Source: Bacillota bacterium (lineage in GTDB: Bacteria; Bacillota; Clostridia; Christensenellales; CAG-138). From it: a stretch of 59,512 bases of DNA. Made by a program: the position numbers and the translations under genes. The first letter of the stretch is position 1; each line of letters opens with the position of its first letter. Below the pieces are notes generated by a model. The model searched no databases. It was not told the DNA's origin and was given only the letters and a program-made list of their open reading frames with translations. The stretch lies in assembly GCA_023435025.1 (NCBI GenBank), contig JAEYSE010000011.1:1-59512 (forward strand), given 5' to 3'. Shown piece after piece: positions 1 to 8,145 of this stretch.

Positions 1-1
1 A

Positions 2-118
2 GATGTGGAAGGTATCGTAAAGTCTTTTACGGAAACGCCAAAGCGCGGAAGTGGCAATTGCGGCTTCTATGTATATAAGTTTACTTTTATAGGTAAGAAC
101 GAGCGAGTGATACTCTGA
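2..118 (+). CDS. possible 3' end of an unidentified gene (cut by window edge)
   Basis: Frame 2 is open from the window edge to a TGA at 116-118 and would give about 38 C-terminal residues of balanced composition. I recognise no family, and the stretch is short enough to be open by chance. No terminator follows it directly. Confidence 0.2.
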   Translation, partial: DVEGIVKSFTETPKRGSGNCGFYVYKFTFIGKNERVIL

Positions 119-302
119 CCTGCCGGAGACTCTTGTGATACCGTTCAAATTGGCGTTTCTGAAGGCGACAGTATTGAAAATATGTGTCTTATGGGTGCGG
201 AGAACAGGAAAATACTGACCGAGATCTTATCAAAATATAGAGTTGAGATGTCCTGGTCTTTGTAACCCACATAATTTTAACTGAATCCTCCATTGGTTTA
301 AA
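119..302. other. no recognisable gene
   Basis: Between the possible partial gene and the terminator of the PfpI-like gene I see no convincing ORF, RNA or repeat on either strand. Confidence 0.5.
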
Positions 303-325
303 AAAAGCACCGCAAAGGTGCTTTT
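303..325 (-). terminator. rho-independent terminator of the PfpI-like gene
   Basis: Arms AAAAGCACC and GGTGCTTTT flank a short loop. Read on the minus strand, the second arm runs into six T residues, which fits a terminator just downstream of the DJ-1/PfpI stop codon. Confidence 0.7.
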
Positions 326-350
326 CGTTCGTTCTATAAAAAAGATACCG

Positions 351-947
351 CTACTCCCCAACCTTTTGCGCCTCGTACTGTCCCAGTTTGAGCAGCCGGT
401 ACCATTCCTCAATTTCCTCCACCGGAGCTGCATTGAGGGAAAGCAGCACTTCCCGGGCAAACTCAAGAAATGCGGAACCGTTGGCCGTAATGAGCGTATT
501 ATCCCGCACAGCCTGCTGCGCTAAATAGCGGCTTTGGCCGGTATAGCGTTCTCCCGAAGCTGCCCGAAGGTCTTCAAGCGAATTGCTTGTATGCGACGCC
601 TCATTCAGAAACCCGTTCATGCCTAAAAACACCGTTGCGCCACAGATCGCGCCCAATACTTTGCCGCGCTTCACCGCCTGTTGCACAAATGGGAGGGCCA
701 CTTTTGAGCCTTCCTTCCTCCAGGCCCTGCTGCCAATCAAAATGAGCGCGTCAAACTCGCCGGAATAGGACGCAAACTCATAATCCGGCAGCACGCAAAA
801 GCCGCCTTTGGAGAAAATCGGCTCTTTTGTGGGCGCCATGGTCTTGACGCGGCCGGGGCTAAGCTCGTTGAGAACCGAGGCCAAAGGGGCGGCCTCCCAG
901 TCCGAAAACTGGTCAAGCAGCACAAACAGGACTTCTTTTTCTTGCAT
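351..947 (-). CDS. DJ-1/PfpI family protein
   Basis: A 198-residue single-domain protein of the DJ-1/ThiJ/PfpI class I glutamine amidotransferase-like fold. Visible hallmarks are the acidic residue of the DWEAAPL segment near 18, the nucleophile-elbow cysteine in ICGATVFLG (about Cys102) and a histidine in ASHTSN (about 119). Relatives act as chaperones, deglycases, hydratases or peptidases, so the substrate cannot be named. The start is the ATG at 947, preceded by GGGGCAGAG. The longer open frame upstream reads through a decayed NUDIX gene out of frame and should not be included. It lies downstream of that pseudogene and has its own terminator. Confidence 0.85.
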   Translation of the reverse strand: MQEKEVLFVLLDQFSDWEAAPLASVLNELSPGRVKTMAPTKEPIFSKGGFCVLPDYEFASYSGEFDALILIGSRAWRKEGSKVALPFVQQAVKRGKVLGAICGATVFLGMNGFLNEASHTSNSLEDLRAASGERYTGQSRYLAQQAVRDNTLITANGSAFLEFAREVLLSLNAAPVEEIEEWYRLLKLGQYEAQKVGE

Positions 948-961
948 AACTCTGCCCCATT

Positions 962-1230
962 TCAGAATTCGGAATATTTTGCGATAAAAAAATTTCGCCC
1001 GTTCGGCAGCTTGGGCTGTATCTCCGGGTACGTCCACCGTGGCAAGGTATCCATACAGCATATGCTCGCCATCTCATATCGGGCAGTTGGCCGAATATCT
1101 TCATATCCGCCGGCGTAGAGCATGCCGTAGGTCGGTTCCCTCCCTGCCCACTTGCCCGCGTGGCGCACAGCGATCACAGCAATTGCAGCAACTCATCCGG
1201 TACAGCCTTATGAAACGCAACGCGCATCAT
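962..1230 (-). pseudogene. NUDIX hydrolase remnant, frameshifted and internally deleted
   Basis: Three fragments in different frames together look like a clostridial NUDIX hydrolase. The N-terminus MMRVAFHKAVPDELLQ continues in another frame as VIAVRHAGKW; one missing T in a TTT run near 1190 would join them. Next comes YGMLY, then in a third frame FGQLPDM, then back to MDTLPRWTYPEIQPKL, the usual C-terminal signature of this group. The catalytic NUDIX box (GX5EX7REUXEEXGU) is absent, so roughly half of a 150-160 residue protein is gone. It sits between nnrDE and the PfpI-like gene. The family call is by eye from flanking motifs only. Confidence 0.65.
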
Positions 1231-1246
1231 TCTACTTCAATCAGCC

Positions 1247-2731
1247 TTATTCCACGCCCAGCGTGTCGATGACGTCCGCGGAAAGCAGCATGCGTGTCTG
1301 CAGCAGATGATACGCTTTTTCTGCCGTACTGCCCAGCAGATATGCCCCCACGCAGGCGGCGTCATACGGGGAAAGCCCTTGTAAAAGCAGCGCAACCGCG
1401 ATGCCAGTTAATACGTCGCCGCTGCCGCCCTTCGCAAGGCCGGAGTTTCCGGTAATGTTCAGGCATACGTGCCCATCGTTTGAAATGACGCTGGTCGCAC
1501 CCTTTAATAGCACCGTACAGCCCCAGCTTTTTGCGGCTTGTTTTGCGGTCTCTACGGGAGCGCGCAGTACATCCTCCACGTTACCCTGCACCAAACGGGC
1601 CATTTCCACCGGATGCGGGGTAAGTATGACTTTCGGATGCAGAAGGGAGAACAGTTCCCGGTTTTTTGATATGGCGTTCAATCCGTCCGCGTCGATCACA
1701 AGCGGTTTTTTAGAGTATAGCAGTTCCCTTAAAAGCGGTACTATGCCCTCTCCCCCACCCAAACCGGGGCCTATGGCAAGCGCGTCCACTTTTTCAATGA
1801 GCGCCGCGGCTTCCGCCGCAGCGTCGTTTGTCCATTCTTCGCCATTTCCAACGGGATGACAGATCGCTCCCGGGCACTGCGCAAACATATAGTGAATGCC
1901 TTTTGGCACCGCCACATGCAACAGCCCACATCCGCCACGCAGCGCGGAATTGGTGGCAAGCAGCGCGGCCCCCGCGTAATTCTTGCTGCCTGCAATCAAC
2001 AGCGCCCGCCCGTTCTGGCCCTTGTGGCTATCCTGCTGGCGCGGGGGCAGCAAGCGGCGAACATCTGCTTCCTCCAGAGTAAACGCGGCTTCCGGCATGG
2101 CAACCGCCGGGCCGATGGGAACCTCTACTACCTCCCCGGCGTAGGAGCGGCCGGGAAAGAGCAGGTGTCCAAGCTTTTTGTGTTGGAACGTCACAGTGAT
2201 GTTCGCCCGCACAGCTTGACCCAGCACAAGGCCGGTTTCGCCGTCTATTCCGGAAGGAATATCCACTGAAACCACCGGAACGCCGGATGCGTTCATCCGC
2301 TCAATCGCACAGGCTAATATGCCTTCCACATCGCGATTGAGCCCGGTTCCAAACAGTGCGTCGATCAGGAGTTCGGCGTCAAGCGGGAACTCCACCCCAT
2401 CCGAAGCATCCAGTATTGGAATGCCACAGGCGATTGCCATCTCGTATTGCAGCAGCGCGTCGCCCTTTAAGCTTTGCGGTGGAACAAGCAGCACGCCCGC
2501 TGACTTGACCCCGAGCGTATGGAGCTGCCGCAGTGCGGAAAATCCGTCCCCGCCGTTGTTTCCTCCCCCGCATACGGCCAATACCCGGCCATTCTCCGGA
2601 AGCAGGCGCAGTACGGCCTTCGCCACCCCCGCCGCCGCGTGCTCCATAAGCACAAGGCATGGAATGCGGTAACGTTCCATCATCTGCGCTTCCATGTTGC
2701 GCATCTGCGCGGGGGTGAGCACCTGGCGCAT
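1247..2731 (-). CDS. nnrDE: bifunctional NAD(P)HX epimerase / ADP-dependent NAD(P)HX dehydratase
   Basis: A 494-residue fusion that repairs hydrated NADH and NADPH. The N-terminal half (about 1-215) is the YjeF_N/NnrE epimerase with the GNNGGDG motif at about 57-63. The C-terminal half (about 225-494) is the ribokinase-like NnrD dehydratase with GGSGDVL near residue 440, where the aspartate is catalytic. Full length for the bacterial fusion. The ATG at 2731 follows AAAGGGGAA. It is 18 bases downstream of alanine racemase on the same strand, so the two are probably co-transcribed, a common pairing in Firmicutes. Confidence 0.95.
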   Translation of the reverse strand: MRQVLTPAQMRNMEAQMMERYRIPCLVLMEHAAAGVAKAVLRLLPENGRVLAVCGGGNNGGDGFSALRQLHTLGVKSAGVLLVPPQSLKGDALLQYEMAIACGIPILDASDGVEFPLDAELLIDALFGTGLNRDVEGILACAIERMNASGVPVVSVDIPSGIDGETGLVLGQAVRANITVTFQHKKLGHLLFPGRSYAGEVVEVPIGPAVAMPEAAFTLEEADVRRLLPPRQQDSHKGQNGRALLIAGSKNYAGAALLATNSALRGGCGLLHVAVPKGIHYMFAQCPGAICHPVGNGEEWTNDAAAEAAALIEKVDALAIGPGLGGGEGIVPLLRELLYSKKPLVIDADGLNAISKNRELFSLLHPKVILTPHPVEMARLVQGNVEDVLRAPVETAKQAAKSWGCTVLLKGATSVISNDGHVCLNITGNSGLAKGGSGDVLTGIAVALLLQGLSPYDAACVGAYLLGSTAEKAYHLLQTRMLLSADVIDTLGVE

Positions 2732-2749
2732 AATGTTCCCCTTTTCCTT

Positions 2750-3892
2750 TTATGACTCGTTTATTCCCCGGTAGCCACCCGTATGGACGCGCGGCACCCT
2801 GTCGCTGATGCAAAGCAATATCTCCCAACTGATGGTATCCGCGAGTTCAGCCATTTCGTTCGCATCAAAACACGCGTCCCCCTGGCGGCCAAGGAGCACC
2901 GCCTCGTCTCCTACCTTGACGCCCTCAATTCCTGTCACGTCCACCATGCATTGGTCCATGCAGACCGTTCCTACAACCGGTACGCGCCTGCCGTGAATAA
3001 GCACGAACGCCTTGTTGGAAAGGCAGCGCTTGTACCCATCCCCATACCCCACCGGCAGCGTCGCGATCATGCGTGGTTCTGTTGCCGTATAGCGCCGCCC
3101 ATAGCTGACGGTATCCCCGGGCTGGATCTCCTTAATATGGGTAATCGCTGTTTTCCATGTAAGCACGGGCTTAAGGTCCACTGTTTCACCGCAGCGAGGA
3201 TCGGGATGATAGCCGTACATGGCGATACCTGCGCGCACAATATCGAATTTCAATTCTTCGGGGAGATCAAGCAGCGCCCCGCTGTTGCTTGCGTGTAGCA
3301 GCGGGGATATACCCATCTCACGGGCAGCATCGATAAATTCCAGAAACCGTTTCCCTTGCTCCAAGGTAAAGCTTTTGTCTTCGATTTCGCTCACCGCAAA
3401 ATGCGTGAACAGCCCTTCCACCTTTATGTTGGGGTACGCAAGCGCTTTCCCCAACAATTCCCTGAACTCTTTCACGGTCTTCACGCCGATGCGGTTCATG
3501 CCCGTATCCGCTTTAATGTGGATGCGGCAGACGGTATTATGCTTTTCGGCCTCCTGCTGCAGCGCATCAAGCAGCGCCAGACTGTATACGGTGGGAATCA
3601 GGTCGTAGGTTACGACAAGCTCGGCGGATTCAGGGAGCATTCCGCCCAGTATGAGTATGTTGGCAACAACACCCGCATCCCGTATCCGCATGCCTTCCTC
3701 AGGGATGGATACGCCCAGATACTCCACCCCGGCGTACTGGGCCGCAAGCGATGTTTCCACAATGCCGTGGCCATAGGCGTTGGCCTTTACCACAGCCATG
3801 AATTTCGTTTCCCTGCCCACATGTTCGCGCAACGCAGATATGTTATGCCTGAGGGCGTCGAGGTCGATTATGGTATGTGTAGGTCGAAGCAT
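2750..3892 (-). CDS. alr: alanine racemase
   Basis: PLP-dependent interconversion of L- and D-alanine for peptidoglycan precursors. A 380-residue protein with the TIM-barrel PLP lysine in AVVKANAYGHG (Lys36), the second catalytic base in VSYGRRY (Tyr264) and the conserved VCMDQCMVD segment near 310. The start chosen is the ATG at 3892 behind GGGGGAGGG. An upstream start at 3958 would overlap the amidohydrolase gene and add 22 residues absent from the family. It lies 14 bases after the amidohydrolase and directly before nnrDE. Confidence 0.96.
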   Translation of the reverse strand: MLRPTHTIIDLDALRHNISALREHVGRETKFMAVVKANAYGHGIVETSLAAQYAGVEYLGVSIPEEGMRIRDAGVVANILILGGMLPESAELVVTYDLIPTVYSLALLDALQQEAEKHNTVCRIHIKADTGMNRIGVKTVKEFRELLGKALAYPNIKVEGLFTHFAVSEIEDKSFTLEQGKRFLEFIDAAREMGISPLLHASNSGALLDLPEELKFDIVRAGIAMYGYHPDPRCGETVDLKPVLTWKTAITHIKEIQPGDTVSYGRRYTATEPRMIATLPVGYGDGYKRCLSNKAFVLIHGRRVPVVGTVCMDQCMVDVTGIEGVKVGDEAVLLGRQGDACFDANEMAELADTISWEILLCISDRVPRVHTGGYRGINES

Positions 3893-3906
3893 ATGCCCTC
3901 CCCCGC

Positions 3907-5076
3907 TTACGCATCCAACAGATGCACAGTCTTGCCGTTGATTATGGTGCGCAGGCAATGGCTCCTGATATCCAGCGGATGCCCGTCGAATATGGCGACG
4001 TCCGCTTCCTTGCCCACTTCCAAACTCCCCACGCGTTCACCCAAGCCGACGACTTTCGCCGCGTTGATTGTGATGGCGCGCAAAGCTTCGTCCACATCCA
4101 ACCCTTCGCGCACGCAGAGCGCTGCACAGACAGGAAGATGCTGTATGGGGATCACCGGGTGGTCCGTCATCAGCGCGAAGGGAATGCCCGCTTCGTACAT
4201 CAGTTTAGGAGCGCGGAATGTCATGTTCTTAAGTTCGATCTTGGAACGGTCGGAAAACAGCGGCCCCAATATGATGCCAGCACCCAGCGCCTCAGTCTGC
4301 TCTTTTAGTATGTCCAGTATCAAGTGCCCTTCCGTGCAGTGGTCCAACGTGACGGAAAGATTGAATTCTTTGGCCAAACGCAGCGCCGTCAAAATATCGT
4401 CCGCGCGGTGAGCGTGCATTTTTAGACGGATTTCCCCACGCAGAACAGGCAGCAGTGCCTCAATCCCCAAATCTCTGTCGGGCAGTTTATCTGCGTCCTC
4501 TTCGCCAAGTTTGAGCTTGCGCTCATATTCCTGCGCCTCCACCATGGCCCCGCGGAACAGGGCGGCGATGGCCATGCGCGTATAGGGTGCTTCCTTCTGC
4601 TCCGTATACACGCGCTTCGGGTTTTCGCCGAACGCAGCCTTCATGGCGATGGGGTCCTGAATAAGCATATCCTCAATATAACGGCCATATGTCTTCAATG
4701 CAGCGAATTGTCCGCCTATGACATTGGCGCTGCCGGGACCCGTTACTACGGTGGTGACGCCCGCAACGCGCGCTTCCTTGAAGCAGGGGTCAAACGGGTT
4801 TATGCCGTCGATCGCCCGCATCTGCGGGGTGATCGGGTCGGAGTTTTCGTTGCCGTCCGCACCCTCGTCTCCCATGCCATCCTCCCACATGCCGATATGG
4901 CAATGGGCATCCACAAAACCGGGCAGCACATAGTTTCTCGTGCAATCTACAACTTCGGCACCCTCGGCGCTGATATGTTCTCCAACGGCGGCAATTTTAC
5001 CGTCTTTTAGCAATACGTCCCCCGTAAAGGCGGGGCCTGCCATACTCAAAACCAATCCGTTTTTCAATAAAAGCAT
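3907..5076 (-). CDS. metal-dependent amidohydrolase (imidazolonepropionase-like)
   Basis: A 389-residue member of the amidohydrolase superfamily. The HxH metal motif is in GFVDAHCHIGMWEDG (His58, His60). Further candidate metal or catalytic residues lie in MHAHRADD, LDHCTEGH and LMTDHPVIP. The C-terminal KEADVAIFDGHPLDI is typical of the small beta-sandwich of this superfamily. Clostridial relatives are annotated only as amidohydrolase and the substrate is unknown. The ATG at 5076 follows GGGAGGAT with good spacing; six codons upstream to 5094 are unnecessary. First gene of a probable amidohydrolase-alr-nnrDE operon. Confidence 0.85.
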   Translation of the reverse strand: MLLLKNGLVLSMAGPAFTGDVLLKDGKIAAVGEHISAEGAEVVDCTRNYVLPGFVDAHCHIGMWEDGMGDEGADGNENSDPITPQMRAIDGINPFDPCFKEARVAGVTTVVTGPGSANVIGGQFAALKTYGRYIEDMLIQDPIAMKAAFGENPKRVYTEQKEAPYTRMAIAALFRGAMVEAQEYERKLKLGEEDADKLPDRDLGIEALLPVLRGEIRLKMHAHRADDILTALRLAKEFNLSVTLDHCTEGHLILDILKEQTEALGAGIILGPLFSDRSKIELKNMTFRAPKLMYEAGIPFALMTDHPVIPIQHLPVCAALCVREGLDVDEALRAITINAAKVVGLGERVGSLEVGKEADVAIFDGHPLDIRSHCLRTIINGKTVHLLDA

Positions 5077-5223
5077 CAATATATCCTCCCGCATCTATTA
5101 TTGCGAATACGTGAGCTGTTTGCAAGCGTATGGAAAAATTCGTGTATCCCATACCCTATAACTTTTATAATTTGTACATATTTGCAAAGTCAGGCTTGCC
5201 TCTCAATATAACCATAAATTGTA

Positions 5224-5253
5224 TTGACAGGCAGCTTGTTCAAGCGATATAAT
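5224..5253 (+). promoter_or_regulatory. sigma-A type promoter of the LacI-family gene
   Basis: A perfect -35 TTGACA (5224-5229) and a perfect -10 TATAAT (5248-5253) are separated by 18 bases. Transcription would start near 5260, just before the tandem repeats that look like operators. Confidence 0.8.
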
Positions 5254-5268
5254 AAATCTACAAGTTCC

Positions 5269-5304
5269 GGTAACGTTTCCAGTAACGTTTCCAGTCAATT
5301 TCCG
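5269..5304 (+). promoter_or_regulatory. three tandem 12-bp repeats, probable LacI-family operators
   Basis: GGTAACGTTTCC (5269-5280) and AGTAACGTTTCC (5281-5292) are followed by a degenerate third copy AGTCAATTTCCG (5293-5304). Each good copy is centred on the palindrome AACGTT with the central CpG typical of LacI/GalR operators. They lie at the expected transcription start, so autorepression of the downstream regulator is likely. Confidence 0.6.
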
Positions 5305-5385
5305 ATCATTTCCCCCATTGTCAAAGCTAGCATTTACCCGTTCCTTTTGTTCATATGAAACAACAAGTAAAAGGAAGAAATCGTC

Positions 5386-6414
5386 GTGAAGCAAAACACC
5401 ATCAAGGATATTGCCCGCATGTGCAATGTGAGCGTGAGCACCGTTTCGCGCGTACTCAACAACCATCAGGACGTCAGCGATGAAGTCCGCAAACGCATTA
5501 CGGAAGTGATTGAACAATGCGGGTATATCCCCAACAACAGCGCGCGCAACCTCGTTTGCACCAGTTCCGATACCATTGCCCTTGTTGTGCGCGGGGTTTC
5601 CAACCCCTTCTTTACTAGGGTCATAAAGGGTGTGGAACAGGAAATCCACAAGCGCGGTTACTCCGTGGTGCTGCATCAGATCAATTCCGACGATGATGAA
5701 ATCAAAACCGCCTGCTCGCTTGCTACCGAACGCCGCCTCCTGGGTATTCTGCTCCTAGGCGGCCGGTTCAATTATTCCCCGCAGGATACGGCGCGCCTGA
5801 ACATACCCTTCGTATGCTGCAGCTATACCAATACGTTTGGATCTTTAGATACTAGCAGTTATTCGTCCGTAGCGGTGGATGATAAAAAAGAGGCGTATCA
5901 TGCCGTAAAGCATCTTGCCGCCTGCGGGCACAGGCGCATTGCGGCGCTCATTGCGAGGGATGGCGATACCTCCATCAGCGAGCTCCGCTTTTCCGGCTAT
6001 AAGCAAGCGCTTATGGACTATGGCCTCCCCTATGACGAAGAATTGGTGGAATGCACCGGCAGCTTTGATATGGAAGACGCCTACCTTGGCATGCAGCACC
6101 TGCTCAACAAAGGCGTTGACTTTACCGCCGTGTTCACCATTGCGGACGCCATGGCGATCGCCGCCATCAAGGCCATTACGGATCACGGGCTAAGCGTGCC
6201 TGCCGATTGCTCCGTTATCGCCATAGATGGTCTGGAGCTAAGTAAATATACCGTACCAACTCTCACCACGCTGGAACAGCCTGCCGATGAAATGGCAAGG
6301 GAAAGCGCTGGCATACTCATTGACTTAATTGAAGAAAAAGGTTCTAACCGCCACGTGGTACTCTCCACCACACTGCGCGAGGGCGGCTCGGTCCAATTCA
6401 TTTCTGTTCCTTAA
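5386..6414 (+). CDS. LacI/GalR family transcriptional regulator
   Basis: A 342-residue repressor. The N-terminal helix-turn-helix and hinge helix are clear (TIKDIARMCNVSVSTVSRVL, residues 5-24, then the YIPNNSARNL hinge), followed by a periplasmic-binding-protein-like effector domain. The GTG at 5386 follows AAGGAAG. Placed upstream of a sugar-binding protein, two permeases and 4-alpha-glucanotransferase, it probably controls that locus in response to a maltodextrin-type sugar; the effector is inferred from context only. Tandem AACGTT repeats in its own promoter suggest autoregulation. Confidence 0.93.
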   Translation: MKQNTIKDIARMCNVSVSTVSRVLNNHQDVSDEVRKRITEVIEQCGYIPNNSARNLVCTSSDTIALVVRGVSNPFFTRVIKGVEQEIHKRGYSVVLHQINSDDDEIKTACSLATERRLLGILLLGGRFNYSPQDTARLNIPFVCCSYTNTFGSLDTSSYSSVAVDDKKEAYHAVKHLAACGHRRIAALIARDGDTSISELRFSGYKQALMDYGLPYDEELVECTGSFDMEDAYLGMQHLLNKGVDFTAVFTIADAMAIAAIKAITDHGLSVPADCSVIAIDGLELSKYTVPTLTTLEQPADEMARESAGILIDLIEEKGSNRHVVLSTTLREGGSVQFISVP

Positions 6415-6509
6415 CCTCAGAACCGCACCCCGCTCCCCAATTTGCTTTTTAATTTGCGGCCGTGTCCGCATAAATAAGGCCAATCAATAACATGAAAGAG
6501 GTGTAATCA

Positions 6510-7919
6510 ATGAAGAAGACACTTGCGTTCCTGCTCGTCCTTTTACTATGCGCCACTACCCTGATTGGCTGCGCCACCACAACCCAGCCCTCCTCAGCGA
6601 CTCAAGCGCCCGCTCCCGCCCAGGAGCCGACGGAAAAGCCAGTTGAACCCGCCCCCGCTGAGCCCGTTGAAATCTACTACCTCAACTTCAAACCCGAAAT
6701 TGCGGAAGTGTATACCGAGATCGCTGCGGCATATGAAGCCGAAACCGGCGTCAAACTGAAGGTGGAAACGGCTGCCGCGGGCACCTATGAAGCCACCCTG
6801 AAGAGCGAGATTGCAAAGGCAGACGCCCCCACCATATTCCAGATCAACGGGCCAGTCGGTTTCGAAAGCTGGAAGGATTACTGCCTGGATCTGAAGGGAA
6901 CCGAACTTTACAACATGCTCTCCGATAAGAGCCTGGCCGTTGCAAGCGGCGAAGGCGTCTACGGTGTTCCTTATGTAGTAGAAGGCTACGGCATCATCTA
7001 CAACAACGCCGTCATGAACAAGTATTTCGCCCTGGAAGGCGCAAAAGCAAAGTCGATCGACGAAATCAAGAACTTTACGGCGCTCAAGGCTGTTGTGGAA
7101 GATATGCAGGCAAAGAAGGATCAGCTTGGCATTGAGGGCGTGTTCGCCTCCACCTCCCTGCTCTCGGGCGAACAGTGGCGCTGGCAGACCCACCTTGCAA
7201 ACCTGCCACTCTACTATGAGTTCAAGGATAACGCCGCGTTTGACAGCACCGTGCTCGCGGGCCTCGCGGCGGATACAATCACATTCAAATACGGCGAAAA
7301 CTACCACAATATCTTCGACCTCTATATCAACAACTCCGTCTCCGAAAAAGGCCTGTTAGGCAACATATCCGTCAACGACTCAATGGCGGAGTTCGCCCTT
7401 GGGCGCTGCGCCATGGTGCAAAACGGCAACTGGGGCGCATCCCAGATCCTGGGCGTTGAAGGTAACACGGTAGCCGACGCGGACATCAAGTTCCTGCCCA
7501 TCTACACCGGCGTAGCGGGTGAAGAGAACCAGGGCCTGTGCATTGGTACCGAAAACTATTTGTGCATCAACAGTAAGGCTTCCCCCGAAAAACAGCAGGC
7601 ATCCATAGACTTCCTCGTATGGCTGTTCTCCAGTGAAACCGGCAAGGGCTTTGTAAAGGATAAGCTCGGCTTTATCGCCCCCTTCAACACGTTTGAAGAC
7701 GACGAAAAGCCCACCGACCCCCTTGCCCGCGAAGTGCTTGCCTGGATGGAAAAAGACGGCGTGACTTCCGTCGCCTGGACGTTTGCAGCCTTCCCCTCCG
7801 AGGAGTTCAAAAACTACTTTGGCGACGCGCTGCTTGAATACGCGCAGGGCAACAAGACCTGGGCGGAAGTGACCCAGATTGTGATCGACTCCTGGGCGTC
7901 CGAACGCGCGGCCTCCTAA
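6510..7919 (+). CDS. carbohydrate ABC transporter substrate-binding lipoprotein
   Basis: A 469-residue family-1 extracellular solute-binding protein. It has a lipoprotein signal peptide with lipobox LIGC (Cys21) and a Pro/Ala/Glu-rich linker to about residue 53 that tethers the binding domain to the membrane. The rest shows the family pattern of a type I sugar binder, including a C-terminal SSETGKGFVKDKLGFIAPF stretch. Neighbouring permeases and malQ point to maltodextrin or a related glucan as ligand. It is separated from the permeases by 226 bases holding five inverted repeats, which may let it be made in excess. Confidence 0.93.
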   Translation: MKKTLAFLLVLLLCATTLIGCATTTQPSSATQAPAPAQEPTEKPVEPAPAEPVEIYYLNFKPEIAEVYTEIAAAYEAETGVKLKVETAAAGTYEATLKSEIAKADAPTIFQINGPVGFESWKDYCLDLKGTELYNMLSDKSLAVASGEGVYGVPYVVEGYGIIYNNAVMNKYFALEGAKAKSIDEIKNFTALKAVVEDMQAKKDQLGIEGVFASTSLLSGEQWRWQTHLANLPLYYEFKDNAAFDSTVLAGLAADTITFKYGENYHNIFDLYINNSVSEKGLLGNISVNDSMAEFALGRCAMVQNGNWGASQILGVEGNTVADADIKFLPIYTGVAGEENQGLCIGTENYLCINSKASPEKQQASIDFLVWLFSSETGKGFVKDKLGFIAPFNTFEDDEKPTDPLAREVLAWMEKDGVTSVAWTFAAFPSEEFKNYFGDALLEYAQGNKTWAEVTQIVIDSWASERAAS

Positions 7920-7925
7920 CCTTTG

Positions 7926-8119
7926 CCACTGATAACGTCCTAAGGACGTTATCAGTGGGTTTCCTGTAGGTTAAAAGTGCGTTGTACGCACTTTTCTCCG
8001 CAAATCTGACGCGCATGTCGTCAGATTTGATTAAACATGTGGGATTGCGATCCCCCATACCCCCTAAAAAATGCCCTGTCAACAACCCGTACTGCTCCGT
8101 ACGCAGGTGCGGAGCAGTA
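7926..8119 (+). repeat. five successive inverted repeats between binding protein and permease genes
   Basis: IR1: 15-bp arms CCACTGATAACGTCC at 7926-7940 and 7944-7958, 3-base loop. IR2: AAAAGTGCGT arms, 7973-7995, followed by C, resembling a terminator whose T-run is part of the stem. IR3: AAATCTGACG arms, 8002-8028, 7-base loop. IR4: GGGAT/ATCCC, 8041-8054. IR5: TACTGCTCC arms, 8090-8119, 12-base loop. The sequences differ from one another, so this is not a simple repeat. The likely role is partial termination or protection of the upstream mRNA end, setting binding protein above permease. Confidence 0.7.
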
Positions 8120-8145
8120 TACTCCAATTCAAGGAGGTGGGATCT

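Noticed and set aside
948..1061. N-terminal extension of the PfpI-like ORF
   Set aside because: It reads through the decayed NUDIX gene in a wrong frame; the ATG at 947 has its own ribosome site and matches the family start.
8071..8145. Longer start of the MalF-type permease
   Set aside because: The extra 25 residues cross two hairpins; the GTG at 8146 has a perfect AAGGAGG at the right distance.
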